Source of the DNA: Campylorhamphus procurvoides
Lineage: Eukaryota > Chordata > Aves > Passeriformes > Dendrocolaptidae
Length of the DNA: 64,000 nt
Direction: 5' to 3'
Assembly (NCBI GenBank): GCA_013396655.1
Contig: WBMV01008302.1
Location: forward strand, 16,496 to 80,495
A program made the position numbers and the translations under genes. This document shows positions 1 through 10,535 of this stretch, in pieces. How positions within the stretch are numbered: position 1 is the first letter of the stretch; each line of letters starts with the position of its first letter. The notes below the pieces were generated by a model that searched no databases, was not told the DNA's origin, and saw nothing but the letters and a program-made list of their open reading frames with translations.

Positions 1-480
1 CGGACATGGACATCCCCGCCGCCGCCCGCTCCGCCGCGCTGCCGGGGGAGCGGAGGAGGAGCGGAGGAGGAGCGGCGGTACCGCGCACTTTGCGCCGCAC
101 CGGCCGGCGGGGCTGCGGCGCCGTCCCTGCGGGACACGTGGCCATCGCCGGGCCGGGCTTTCCCTCGGAAAGGGACAGCGAAGCCCCTCCGCCGCTTGCC
201 CCGCGGCTCGGCCCCCGCCCGGCGGGGCGGAGGGGCCGCGATCCCCCGAGAAGCCCCCTCCACCGCTGCCCGCATCTCCTGTCCAATGCCGGACCCTCCG
301 CGCAGCCCGGCTCGGCCGGTGGTACCCGCGGCATCGGAACCCGGGCCGCGGCGGTCACTGCGTGGGAGGGTAGCCCAAAATCCACTGCAGCCTGTCCGCG
401 TGCCCTTTTCGCCCTCAGTGCGCTGAAACGAAGGAGGCTGCGGAGGTTCCCGGGCTGTAGCTCGGGTGTCTTCTAGAAAT
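1..480. promoter_or_regulatory. CpG island, probable promoter / first-exon region at window edge
   Basis: This is the only strongly GC- and CpG-rich stretch in the window, and it ends sharply near base 480 where AT-rich DNA begins. In birds such islands usually mark the promoter and first exon of a gene. An ATG at base 6 has a good Kozak context (G at -3 and G at +4) and opens a frame to 476 that is rich in Ala, Arg, Gly and Pro. That composition is what random GC-rich DNA gives, so I do not call the whole frame a protein. If the ATG is real, only the first 20-25 codons may be coding; a GT follows a GCGGCG stretch near base 78, but it is a weak donor. I recognise no protein family. The gene may run in either direction, and the island may continue left of the window. 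Confidence 0.6.
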
Positions 481-803
481 CCCACCTGTGCCTGGGTATC
501 CAGTCTCTCAGGGCCTGGAAGGGCCCGGTGCAAAAGCAGCTATGTGTTTTGACTGCCCAGGCTTGGGCAGTGGCGAGCATCCTCTGTTTTCACCACCTTG
601 GATCCTGCAGGGAAAAGGTGCCACGAGCTGTGATGCCAGCAAAACTGTCTGTACCGAGCCTGGATTTCTCTAGTTCTGTGAGAACCAGGTGCCATTCCTT
701 GTGCACCCCAAGCAGGACATGCTGGTCTCCTGGGCTGGCCCTGTGCATGGGCACCTCAACCCAGCCTTCATCTTCCCACCTGATCCAGCTCACATGTACC
801 GGT

Positions 804-873
804 ACTCTCCTTTCCTCTCCTCTCTCCTCTCTCCCTTCCTCTCCGCTCCTTTCTTCCCCTCCCCTCTCCCTTC
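804..873. repeat. polypyrimidine (CT-rich) low-complexity tract
   Basis: About 70 bases are almost entirely C and T on the plus strand, built from CTCTCC and CCCTCT variants, with one G near 845. The complementary strand is a polypurine run. Such tracts are simple-sequence repeats that can form triplex DNA, and they can also act as an extended splice-acceptor pyrimidine tract for a site just downstream (see 907-926). Confidence 0.8.
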
Positions 874-906
874 AGTCCCTTGTTTGCTTTTCTGCTTTCT
901 GTCTAG

Positions 907-926
907 AAATACCACCACAAACACAG
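907..926 (+). other. candidate 20-nt microexon (splice-site pair)
   Basis: A T/C-rich run ending TTTCTGTCTAG at 906 is a good 3' splice-site match. Twenty bases later CAG|GTGAGG at 924-932 is a good 5' splice-site match. The two sites therefore flank a 20-nt segment downstream of the CpG island. The length is not a multiple of three, so it would shift a reading frame if coding, or could lie in a 5' UTR. Splice-like pairs also occur by chance, so this is speculative. Confidence 0.2.
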
Positions 927-1706
927 GTGAGGCCAGGATAAGATTGCTGTTTAAAAGCAGTATGCTGAAGGATGTTACCAAGATCTTTCATGGCATCTGT
1001 AAAATCTGAGAGGACAAGCCGGCACAATGGGCAGAGAAAAGCAGGACTTAGAGATAACCCAAGGAGGCCAGAGACTTTTTGTTGGTCACAGGGCCCGTAA
1101 ATTATCTTGGCAGCCCCACTTTAGTGTTAGTGGAGCATGGGACTCCAGTCCATCACAGAATCTGGAGGAAAGGCAGTAACAAAGGAACTGCTGTGCAGAA
1201 GGGAAGTGAGGGGAACCTCACTGAACCCTCACCCAGCAGGCTTTATGAGATGTGACATTACTTTAATGTGCCATTAGATCTACATTTAGAAAAAGGGTCA
1301 TAACATAGATTGGGCTCCACTGCTAAACAATTCTGTCAGATAATTGTTCTCAACCCAGCCTCCTGCTGAGGGTCTCAGTAACTTCCGCATCACAGTGATA
1401 CTGTGCTATGCCTGAATCCAAAGTACGCACACCAAGCAAGCGGGAGGGGGAAGGAAGATGTGACACAGCCAGCAGTTACAATCCAGACAGTTATAGCACA
1501 GATGAGTGAAATGTTTGAAATAAACAGGAGTGGTTTAGTATATTAGAAAATAATTCCATAGCTAGGAGTATCACTTTGGATCATGTAAAGAACCCTATGC
1601 CTTCTCAGCAGAGACAAATTCCTAAATTCGGTCAAGTTTGGACCATGTCTTAAAAAAAACACCCAGAAATATTATTTTTTTTCAAACTGTTTAGTGACAG
1701 GAGAGA

Positions 1707-2000
1707 GAATCATAGAATTTTAGAATTGTTTGGGTTGAAAGGGATCTTAATAATCATCTAGTTCCAACCCCCCTGCCATGGGCAGGGACACTTTCCACTA
1801 GACTGGGTTGCTCAGAGCCCCATCCAACCTGGCCTGGAGCACCCCCAGGGGTAGGGAGCCCACATCCTCTCTGGGACACCTGATCCAGTGCCTCCCTAGC
1901 CTTATAGTAAAAAATTTCTTCCTAATACCTAATCTAAACCTACCCTCCTTCAGCTTAAGGCCATTCCCCCTTATCCTACCACTACATGCTCTTGTGAAAC
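1707..2000 (-). mobile_element. CR1 LINE, 5'-truncated 3' end
   Basis: Read on the minus strand this ends in the CR1 3' signature: a CCCTTCCAACC-like segment followed by AATTCTATGATT-like octamers, seen on plus as AATCATAGAATT near 1709. Further in, the conceptual minus-strand translation gives the CR1 ORF2 C-terminal pattern NGLKLKEGRFRLGIRKKFFT, then the [12 protein letters not shown] segment mutated to HWIRCPRE. This is the typical short avian CR1, a 5'-truncated dead copy left by target-primed reverse transcription. It lacks the endonuclease and reverse transcriptase. Divergence looks moderate. Confidence 0.92.
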
Positions 2001-5000
2001 AAACATGGATGAAAACCACTTGTTGTGTGAAGTGTGGATGGAGAGTAGAAAGTGGAGTAATATTTAACCCATGTGGATTTCTTTCTTTGTCTTACAGTTA
2101 AGATTTTTGACTCGTGTTGGTGAAAGGTATGGATGTTTTATTACTGCTTCCATTAATCACTTGGCTAGAAGTGCTAGGAGCATCCTGGAACCCTGCCATG
2201 CCAGGCAATGGATCAGCACAGGACACAAAAATTATGCTTCCCATAAAGAATTTGTGATCTATATAAGGTCAATTACATGGTACATGATTTCACTTTTATA
2301 TAGATATGCATTGTAGAATGTATTTGCATAACCTATACTCATTATGTATATATGTAGACAAACATATATAGATTACATATATATGTGTACAGTAATTCCA
2401 GCAGAATTTGTATGGTGCATATAGAATGCTGAGTTTTAATCTCCAGTTTTGAGATCCTCTGAGACTCTGAAATTTGTACTATAGGATTATATTTAAATAA
2501 GAAAAATTACATGGGGGTAAGTTCACTATTCTGGTTTTGGGTTTAGTATTTGGTTTATTTCATTTTGGTGTTTTTGTTTTTGGATGTTTAATAACACAGC
2601 CTGGAATCTCCTCACAATGAAAAGGGCTTGCCCTAGACCCTCCTCCTGTCAAGAGTTCTAATGACACGCCATTACTCAGCTGAACTTGAAGAAACTCCCC
2701 TAGCATCCCTGGGGGGAGGGACTGTGTTGGTCCTTTGATGCCCTGAACTGAGGCTCTTCTACATTCTGCAGAACACGCTTGCCTTTGCCAGAAAATGGAA
2801 GTTTCTCTCCTCTGTTTTGGAGACAGCAGATCTGTGCCTTGCTGGCTTTTTTGCTCTGCAGCCAGCCCGAAACAATACACCACCGACAGATGTGTGAACT
2901 TTTCCATTCAGTGGAATGAAGTGTGAATTGCAAAACAGAGTTTTGGTGATTTGAATTGCCTCATGTGCATCAAGCTGTGAAAGAGGTTTAAAATAAATCA
3001 TGAATAAGTTATAAATACTGTATTTTTTAAATTAGCAGCCTTAACAAGTCCACTGGCAACAGAAAGTGAAGATGGGCAGAATGAAGCCTGATGTCTCTCA
3101 TTAAAGTTACCGGTATTTCTAGATGAATTTATAGTCTTGCGTTGACATAGAACTGAGTCTGTGGAAAAAGCTGAGAAGACATTTTCAAGTTTTTAAAACT
3201 TCCTGAAAAAAAAAGAGAGGAAGTTTTTGGCTGAAACCTTTTTGTCTGAAACCTATCATCTGACTTCTGACAAAAAGGAGCGTTTAGAAAACACGCACCA
3301 TATTTCAACACAGTGCTTAATATGGAGTTGATGGGTGGCTATGGGTAGCCTTTGAGGATAAGAATTTTCTGCCTCTTGGGTTTTTTTGTTCACTGACGTA
3401 GTAAGAAAAAATAATTTTTGCACTTCCAACTTGCTATGTCCATGAGTTATGATGAAAAGTCCATTTCTGTGCAGACTGAAAATCATCTGTCTTGAACTGG
3501 GAGAAGATGCACTGAGGAATAAAGAAACTGCAACTTCAAATGGCATGCTTTAAACTATGTACCTGATAGCGCTTTTCCTCTCTTCTCTATAGAATTTCAG
3601 TGGAAGTCACATGTTGCCTTCTTTACAGCCCAGGGATGGCAGCAACAATCAGCACTGCCAGCCCTAACACTTGTAGAGGCAAAAGTCAGTGTTCACACGT
3701 GGCACGGGCTTGTCTGTGCTCTCTTCCCTTGGTCTCCTGTACATGACAAAATCCCCAGAGTGGTTCAATAATCAGGCACCTGAATTGGGGGAGGTAGGAC
3801 TCTGCCGTGACACAGCTTCCCTGAGGAGAAAATACTGTTCAACCCACTAATATTACTGGCAAAGGACCAATCTAAAAAGCTTTTCTTAAAGATAACTCCA
3901 ACGTATTTGATGCTTAGAAGATCAGAAACTAGAGAGTTGGATACTTGGTGGTACTAATGTATGAAAACTGTAAGCAAATGAGTGTTGCCTGGATTTTATC
4001 TACTGAGTGAGCTATCATGAAGTGAAGCCTAAATTACTACCGTTCAATATAAATGGTTTCTACACATTGTCTATTGTTTCCAATTTCAGTATTCTTTATT
4101 TTTTCAGTAGGTTTTGGTCAGTTCCTTCTGAGTTTGGAAAATTAGAAGGAGGTAGACCAAGGCAATGACTTAGAGATGATTATAAGAACATACTAGCTTG
4201 CTCAATCTTTGGGGGAAAGAGGCTGCATGTTTCTGGGTTTATAAGGAAATGGGAGAATAGTGCCATAGTTCTGGTTAGGATCTTATCACATAGAGTGATG
4301 TTGAAGATGTTGATGAGAATCATACTGAAATATATTCCATCTTTTTTTTTAACAATCTTATTTTGAGACATTTGGATTCTCTTGGGAAAATACTCAAACT
4401 TACTTTCCCTTCCTGCAGTTAGAAAAGTTCAGACTCAACTTCATTCTACAAAGCTTTATGTAGCAGTTCTGCAAAACTTAACTTCATGTATTTATTTTAA
4501 TCTGTGCTTTATTACTGAGAATATTTGCATGAAAACAGGGTCTTTGTTTAAAAGTTCCTGCTTCTTATTCATCACAGCTCGTTGGGTTGGAAGCAAGTAC
4601 AGTACCATGTGCAGAAGGCTCCAGTCCCTTCAGAACAGCAAAATATAAGCAGGAATCGACAAACTTCTAAGCATCTAAGCTCTTGTTTTCATGAGAATGT
4701 CTTCATTCCCTTAGAAAGGAAAAGGGAATAAATGTGTGACATGCTATGAAAACAAATGTTTCAAATGCCTTTAGCATTGTATGTGGATACTAAGCATTTT
4801 TTAGTGTTATAATGACACTTTACATTCAACCTTGCTTGCTTTCATCCTAAAGAAGGTGTGCACAAAGGGTATTTTTGGTTTTTATGTAGTATTTTTTGTT
4901 TTTTTCTAGAGGTATCTTTTTCAGATACAGCAGCACTAATATAAACCAGCTACTAGAATAGCACCCAGTGTGTTGTCTAAATCGAGCCAGTACTAATAAG

Positions 5001-8000
5001 GCAGTGCTGAAAATGCTAGCAGTCTATCTCTGTTAGCGTTCTCAACTTCATTGCCATGGAGGAAGATGTGATAATTGGAAAATGTACCAGAAAGTTTCAG
5101 ATACGACTCTACAACCATCACGTCTGGCACTACTAGACAAAGTCAACACTGGAACAGAGTGTGGTTAACCAGCTACCACCATCCTGCTTATAAAAGGAGG
5201 AAACTGGAGGAAGCAAAAGTGAAGAAGATAATTACTTAATCTGAAATATTTGGCAAAATACAACATTAATCCCTCCCTGATTTAAAATACCATCCAAATT
5301 TTACTTTTGCATTCGATCCATACATTTGCATCAGCAGCATGAGGTCCTCCCACCACTTCACAATATTACAGAGATTGCTAGCTAAAGACCAAAACAGAAG
5401 AAATTACTGTTGCATCTTATTGAAGGTATTACCTCCTTCACTATTTTATGGATTTCAGGCTCTTAACCTAACTGACCTTGCTCCACAGGTGAACTTTGGT
5501 CAAAGCACTTACCAATCTTTTTGCCACTGTAGTTTTACTATAAGCTAGCCATGCTGTTTAAATAAGAACATCATGCACATTTTGAGATTTTATGTGTAGG
5601 GTCCAAGAATAGTAATTTAAAAAGAGGCCTTTCATAAACCATGATTAGAGGTAGATTTTTGACTTGGTGATATTTAGGCACTGTTTCAATGTCCTGAATG
5701 AAGGTACCATCAAAACACGAAATCAGTGTTGGTACTATCAAATCTGATCATCTTCATGTGAAACAGTGTCAAATGCTTTGCACAAGTGCAGGTAAATAAT
5801 ATCAGTAATTTACGGTAAGTAAAATTGGTTCAGACCTAAGAATGAGTTTTTGGTTTGGTTTTCAAGATTCTCCTGAATGGTTGGGTTGGTTTGTTTGTTG
5901 GTCTGCTACTTGACTGGGTTATCCCTCATCCCTCAGGAGTGAGGAGAGGAACCCTTACCAAGGATGGTCCCCACCACCTGTAGGGCGGTGGGACGCCGCC
6001 ACAAATTAGGTGGAGAATTTCAAGGTATTATATGTAGAAATGCCCAGCATAGGGAGCTGGAGATAGTTGTCATTGAGTGCTGCAAATATCCCATCTTGGG
6101 AATACAGTCTGGAGAGGATCTCCTCACAGGTCTCACCTCCTGTATGTACCTTGCAACTTTTAGTCAAGGATGCTCTACAAAACACCTGTTCCATATTTCC
6201 CCAACACTCTAATGCTCTCTCAACCCTTTATGTTAATCTGGAAAGATCCAGAAAGAAACAAAAATCTGCAATGGTTTTCAACAACAGGGTGCTCTGATTT
6301 CTGTGTGTGCAAGCAGTGCGTCAAGGAGGCACTAAGAGCACAGCATTCAGGAATTACATGAGGTATGAGCCAAGGACTGCCCCTGTGTGTCCCTCTGGAG
6401 ATCTGCCAGGATCATGGCATTTATCTATACCAAGACCACCTGGGTTATTTGCTGTTAGAAGCAGGTTTATTTAGACCTCAGTGTACCTGCTTGTTTCCTT
6501 AATCCCATACTCATGTAACTCAGAACAAAAGTCACAATCTTAGGACAGTGAGGTTTTGAATGGAGCCAGACATTGCCACGACCACTCTGCCCAGGCATCC
6601 CTTTGATACAGCCCCTGACTCTGATCTAGGATATGGAAGGATACAGATGGAGCACAAGTCAACACAAATTGTTTCAGGAAGGAGATTCCTTTTAAGCAGT
6701 GGCATTCCTTCACCTGTTGTCCCCAGCCACTTAATGACTGCTCCCTAGTATATAAACCAGTACAAAAGTGGCTTTAACAAAAATGATTCTGGTGCCGTAT
6801 CTTTCAGATGTTTAAAAACCTCCAAGGTACCTCTGAGGCTTGTCTATTGCTGCTAAAGCCTGAGGGATTCATCTGAGCCAGCATGTTCTCTTAGATAATT
6901 ATGATTTCTCTCCTTCCAAGAGGGAAGGACCATTTGAAAAAAAAAAAAAGCCCACTAGATAATGCTTCAAGGCCCTGAAACAGAAAAAAATATGTAGTGA
7001 AGAACTCTGATAGTGACAGCAGTATGCCTGAAATGTGAAGGATTGCATGAATATTTCTATTTCTGACCACTAGCCTATAGAGAACAATGCTGCCTTAGCA
7101 AAGTCCTCACTCTTTTTAACATATACTGAACTTTGCAGTGTTAAGCTATATATATTTTCATATATTTCTGATTGAATTTTGTATAATGGTTCTTATGAAA
7201 GAAAGTAAAACTGGAGGTCTTTGTACTCCCCACAGCTATATTTCAAGCCAAAGCTGTACTTTGTTTTCTGAAATTGATATCCCCATTCAAACAAATATGT
7301 GATAAAAAATGTGTTCATGTGTGAAAAAGCCATATGCAGTGTTGAAATTCTGGCCAACTTGTTATACAGATACTACATGCTAGAGAAATGATGACTCAGT
7401 AGAGGAGTTTTACTCCTCCTGTAACATGCTCAGCTTCATAAGCAAGACCTTGCCTTCAGTATTCATAGTCCTGACAGGGACCAGGGAGGTAGAGATGTGC
7501 ATGGCCATAGGCAGGGTAGTTTAGGAAGCTATTCTACTATTTTTGCTGCGGGTTTGGTTTGATTTTAAATGAGATATATACTTTATCTGTAAGATCAAGT
7601 ACAGCCGTGGTGCTTCTCAGTCTGATGGGAAGAAAGAGGTCATTTTGGCCTTTGCTTCCAAACTTGCAAGACTTCCTGCTCTATAATCACCTATTTTGTT
7701 GTGTTTAGTATGAACATATTAGTGACTTTCTATTTCATTCATTCATTTTCCTAATTAATCAGAGGAAAGAGGGAAAAGGACATAGGCTAGTCTGAAACTT
7801 GTTCATCATACATGAGCTCATGCTGGCTGGTCCAATTTTTCAACTTGCTTTTCTCTATCATTTGTATTCATGCATCTGGATTCATGATAGAGGTGATCCC
7901 TTAGCCCACTCCTTGCTACAGATCTCTGAGAATGAATTGAAATACATTAAATCTATCTGTAGATACAGAATCCCTGGAAAACAGACAGCAGATTTGCAAA

Positions 8001-8026
8001 CATACTGCAGGAAATAATCGTGGTCT
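2001..8026. other. non-coding stretch, no gene recognised
   Basis: About 6 kb of AT-rich DNA without a supportable gene. Small ORFs of 60-115 codons occur on both strands but show no domains, and stops are frequent. A short TATATA/CATATA-rich patch lies at 2341-2395, and an A run at about 6938-6950. The segment 5930-6560 is somewhat more GC-rich but matches no repeat family I know. Nothing marks exon borders consistently. Confidence 0.5.
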
Positions 8027-8178
8027 ACTCCAGTCTTGTGACACCCCACCTGAATACTGTGTCCAGCCCTGGGTCTCCCAAAATAAGAAGGACGTTTCCC
8101 TGCCCATGGCAGGATGTTGGAACTAGATGATCTTTGAGGTCCCTTGCAACCCAAACCATTCTGTAATTCTGTGAAGGC
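8027..8178 (+). mobile_element. CR1 LINE fragment with internal deletion
   Basis: The left part matches the CR1 ORF2 segment for a CCCCACCTGGAGTACTGTGTCCAG-like stretch (here CACCTGAATACTGTGTCCAG). It jumps directly at about 8090 to the CR1 3' UTR (CCCTGCCCATGGCAGG, then GTTGGAACTAGATGAT). It ends with the octamer-type tail ATTCTGTAATTCTGTG at about 8158-8174. Several hundred bases that normally lie between these parts are missing. It is non-functional. Confidence 0.9.
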
Positions 8179-8721
8179 AAACTGTATCACTTTTTTTCTG
8201 CAAACCTTCCCAAAGCACAGATACAGCACAAGAAGTTCTCTCATCGGCCCATTTTAAAGGGTGAGTTGAAATATATTCCAAAGGATAACTAAAGGTAAAG
8301 CACCTTTCTAGATATCTGTCTCTCTGTAAGTCTCTCTGGTATTGCTGGGTGTCCCGGCCATGATAAGTACCATTCCCAAAGAGAAAAAGAGACACATCCA
8401 AAAAGACTAAAGTGTTGTAGAAAATTTTGTCTGGGAAACAAAGCAGAAATCACAGATCTCAAAGTACACATGAAAAAGAGTCTGTTTAAGTGGTTGCTGC
8501 ATTTTTTTCTCCATGTCTAAAGCAGTTTACTGCATCTAGAGAGGCAGTTGACATGTCCCTCTTCTTCAAAGAAATCCTGCCAGAACAGCCCTGTATCAAA
8601 CTGAGCATAACTATGCTTAGGATCTCCAGATTCATGTCAGGGCTCAGTATATACAATTATAGTATTGGGGTCTTGCCCATATGTAAAAAGGCTTGAAAGA
8701 GAGAAAGACAGGAAGGAATTC

Positions 8722-8769
8722 AGAAGGGAGGGAGGGAGGGAGGGAGGAAGGGAGGAAAAGAAAGAGAGA
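8722..8769 (+). repeat. GGGA-rich purine tract, G-quadruplex motif
   Basis: An uninterrupted purine run. It contains five consecutive GGG triplets separated by single A residues (8726-8744), then GGA and AAAG variants. Five G-triplets with one-base loops is a strong plus-strand intramolecular G-quadruplex motif. It otherwise reads as a simple (GGGA)n repeat. Confidence 0.85.
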
Positions 8770-8929
8770 TGGTGAATAATTTTCTAAGTGCAAATTTTTA
8801 GTCAAAGGGTTAGTGCCCTATATCTGCTGCAGAATTTCTCAGAGTAAAGCTGTGTTGCCTGTGTATGGGCAGAGGCACAGTCACCGAAGTCGTGCATTTG
8901 CCTTTGGGGTCTGCCACTGGGGACTGGTG

Positions 8930-9405
8930 ACCAACAGAGAGGGGTTCAGAGAAGGGTTACGAGAGAGGAAGGTATGTCTTTCAATTAGAAGCTTAACTAC
9001 ATCAATCTATTTAGTTTAACAAAGACAAAGTTAAGGGGAGAGTGGGATATAATTTATAAATTTCCTGTCTCCTGTAGAAATAGAAGAGTAGAAATTTGAT
9101 AATATATGGCATTTCGGTCAAGTGGAAAAAAGTCTGACAGGAACCAGTGAAATTTGAAACTAGACACAATTTAGCGTGGAAGGTAATTAATTATTAGAAC
9201 AATCTACAAAGGATTGTAATGGATTCTCCATCACTAGGCATTTTCAAGTTGGAAATGATTGATTTTCTCAGAGAAATTGTTCCTTTTTTTACTACAGGAG
9301 TTAATTCAAAAAAGTCCTATAACCTATGTAATACTGGGAAAACATAGATGATCAAAAATAATCTTGCTAGCTTTGGGAATTATAAGTTTGCACGTAGCTA
9401 ATGCA
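8930..9405 (+). mobile_element. ancient CR1 LINE 3' part, highly diverged
   Basis: This copy differs clearly from the younger avian CR1s. The order of recognisable segments fits old sauropsid CR1: CAATCTATTTAGTTTAACAA near 9003, a segment like AATTTGAAACTAGACACAAT near 9151, then AATTATTAGAACAATCTACAA followed by ATGGATTCTCCATCACTAGG (9220-9239), and AGTCCTATAACCTATGTAAT near 9313. The 3' end is blurred, so the right limit is approximate. Many indels and substitutions point to an insertion older than most CR1s in the window. The family assignment rests on pattern memory, not alignment. Confidence 0.75.
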
Positions 9406-9669
9406 GAGCTACCTATGGCCTATATTCTCCTACTGTAACTTGTAAGTATGGTTCAAACGTTTTTCTTTTTATCTACATTTGCTTGGGAAATTTATAGTGA
9501 AGGACTGTAACATAAACTATATGCTTGCTGTTTGGGTGGGACATTTTGTCTGGCATATGGATTCAGAGGTTTTAAGGCTGTGGAACTACTAATATCTGCC
9601 CAGGGTATCTCCAACACAGAGTATCCCGCTTCACCCCACCATCCTTTCACTGCTTGAGGAGCTGATGTC

Positions 9670-10535
9670 TAATTGATGATACGAAACTAGGGGAAGTGGC
9701 TGATACATCGGAAGGCTGCACTGCCATTCAGTGGGACCTTGATAGGCTGGAGAGTTGGGCAGAGAGAAACCTATTGAGGTTCAACAAGGGCAAGTGTAGG
9801 GTCCTCCACCTGGAGAGGAATAACCCCAAGTATCAGTAAGGGTTGGGGGGCTGACCTACTAGAGATCAGTTCTGCAGAGAACTGGGAGTCTTGATGGATG
9901 ACAAGTTGACCATGACCCAGCAATGTGCCCTTGCAGCCAGGAGGGCCATGTATCCTGGGATGCATCAGGAAGAGTGTGGCCAGCAGGTCAAGGATGGTGA
10001 TCATCCTTCTCTGCTTGGCCCTAATGAGACCACATCTGGAGTACTGTGTGTAGTTCTGGACTCCTCAGTACAAGAAAGGTAAGGAGCTGCTCAAGAGGAT
10101 TCAGCGGAGGGCCACAAAGATGATGAGGAGTTTGGAGCATCCTTCTTATGAGACTGCAGGAGCTGGGCTTGTTTAGTCTAGAGAAGAGAAGACAGAGAGC
10201 GCATCTCATCAATACATGCAAATATCACAAAGGTAGATGCCAAGAGGATGGTACCAGACTCCTTTCAGTGGTACCCAATGACAGGTCAAGGAGAAATGGT
10301 CACAAAGTAAAGGAAAAGAAGCTCCACCTCGGCTTGAGGAAGAACTTCTTTATATTCAGGGTGGCAGAGCAGTGGAACAGGCTGCCCAGGGAGGTCATGG
10401 GTCTCCCTTTCTGGACCTGGGTGCATTCTTCTGTAACCTGCTCTAGGTGACCCTTCCTTGGCAGAGATGTTGGACTAGATGATCTCCAGAGGCTCCTTCC
10501 AATCCTAACTATCCTGTAATTCTGTGATTCTGTAA
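9670..10535 (+). mobile_element. CR1 LINE, ORF2 3' half and 3' UTR (longest CR1 tail here)
   Basis: It starts at the reverse-transcriptase active-site region: the frame from about 9675 reads DDTKLGEVADTSEGC, the segment carrying the FADD motif in CR1 ORF2. The conserved C-terminal part follows (DDKLTMTQQCALAARRA near 9896; LGLFSLEKRR near 10163; KNFFIFRVAEQWNRLPRE at 10342-10395). The element closes with the typical GGACTAGATGATCTCC and ATTCTGTGATTCTGT tail at about 10472-10533. The original ORF is broken by frameshifts and stops, giving several short ORFs. The catalytic fingers/palm and the whole endonuclease are absent, so it cannot move. Confidence 0.95.

Larger units (their letters stand above)
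481..1706. other. non-coding stretch with pyrimidine tract and possible microexon
   Basis: GC content falls right after the CpG island. The small overlapping ORFs here lack family features and are read as chance. Two items inside are listed separately: a CT-rich tract and a 20-nt segment with good splice-site-like borders. The rest (about 1010-1706) shows no repeat or gene I recognise. If the island promoter fires to the right, this would be first-intron or 5' UTR sequence. Confidence 0.5.

Noticed and set aside
6..476. 156-codon ORF through the CpG island as a complete protein
   Set aside because: Composition (Ala/Arg/Gly/Pro) is that of random GC-rich DNA, and no domain is visible. Only a short N-terminal coding part is conceivable.
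2341..2395. AT-rich TATATA patch as a promoter
   Set aside because: No CpG island, transcription-start-like context or downstream ORF. It reads as low-complexity AT sequence.
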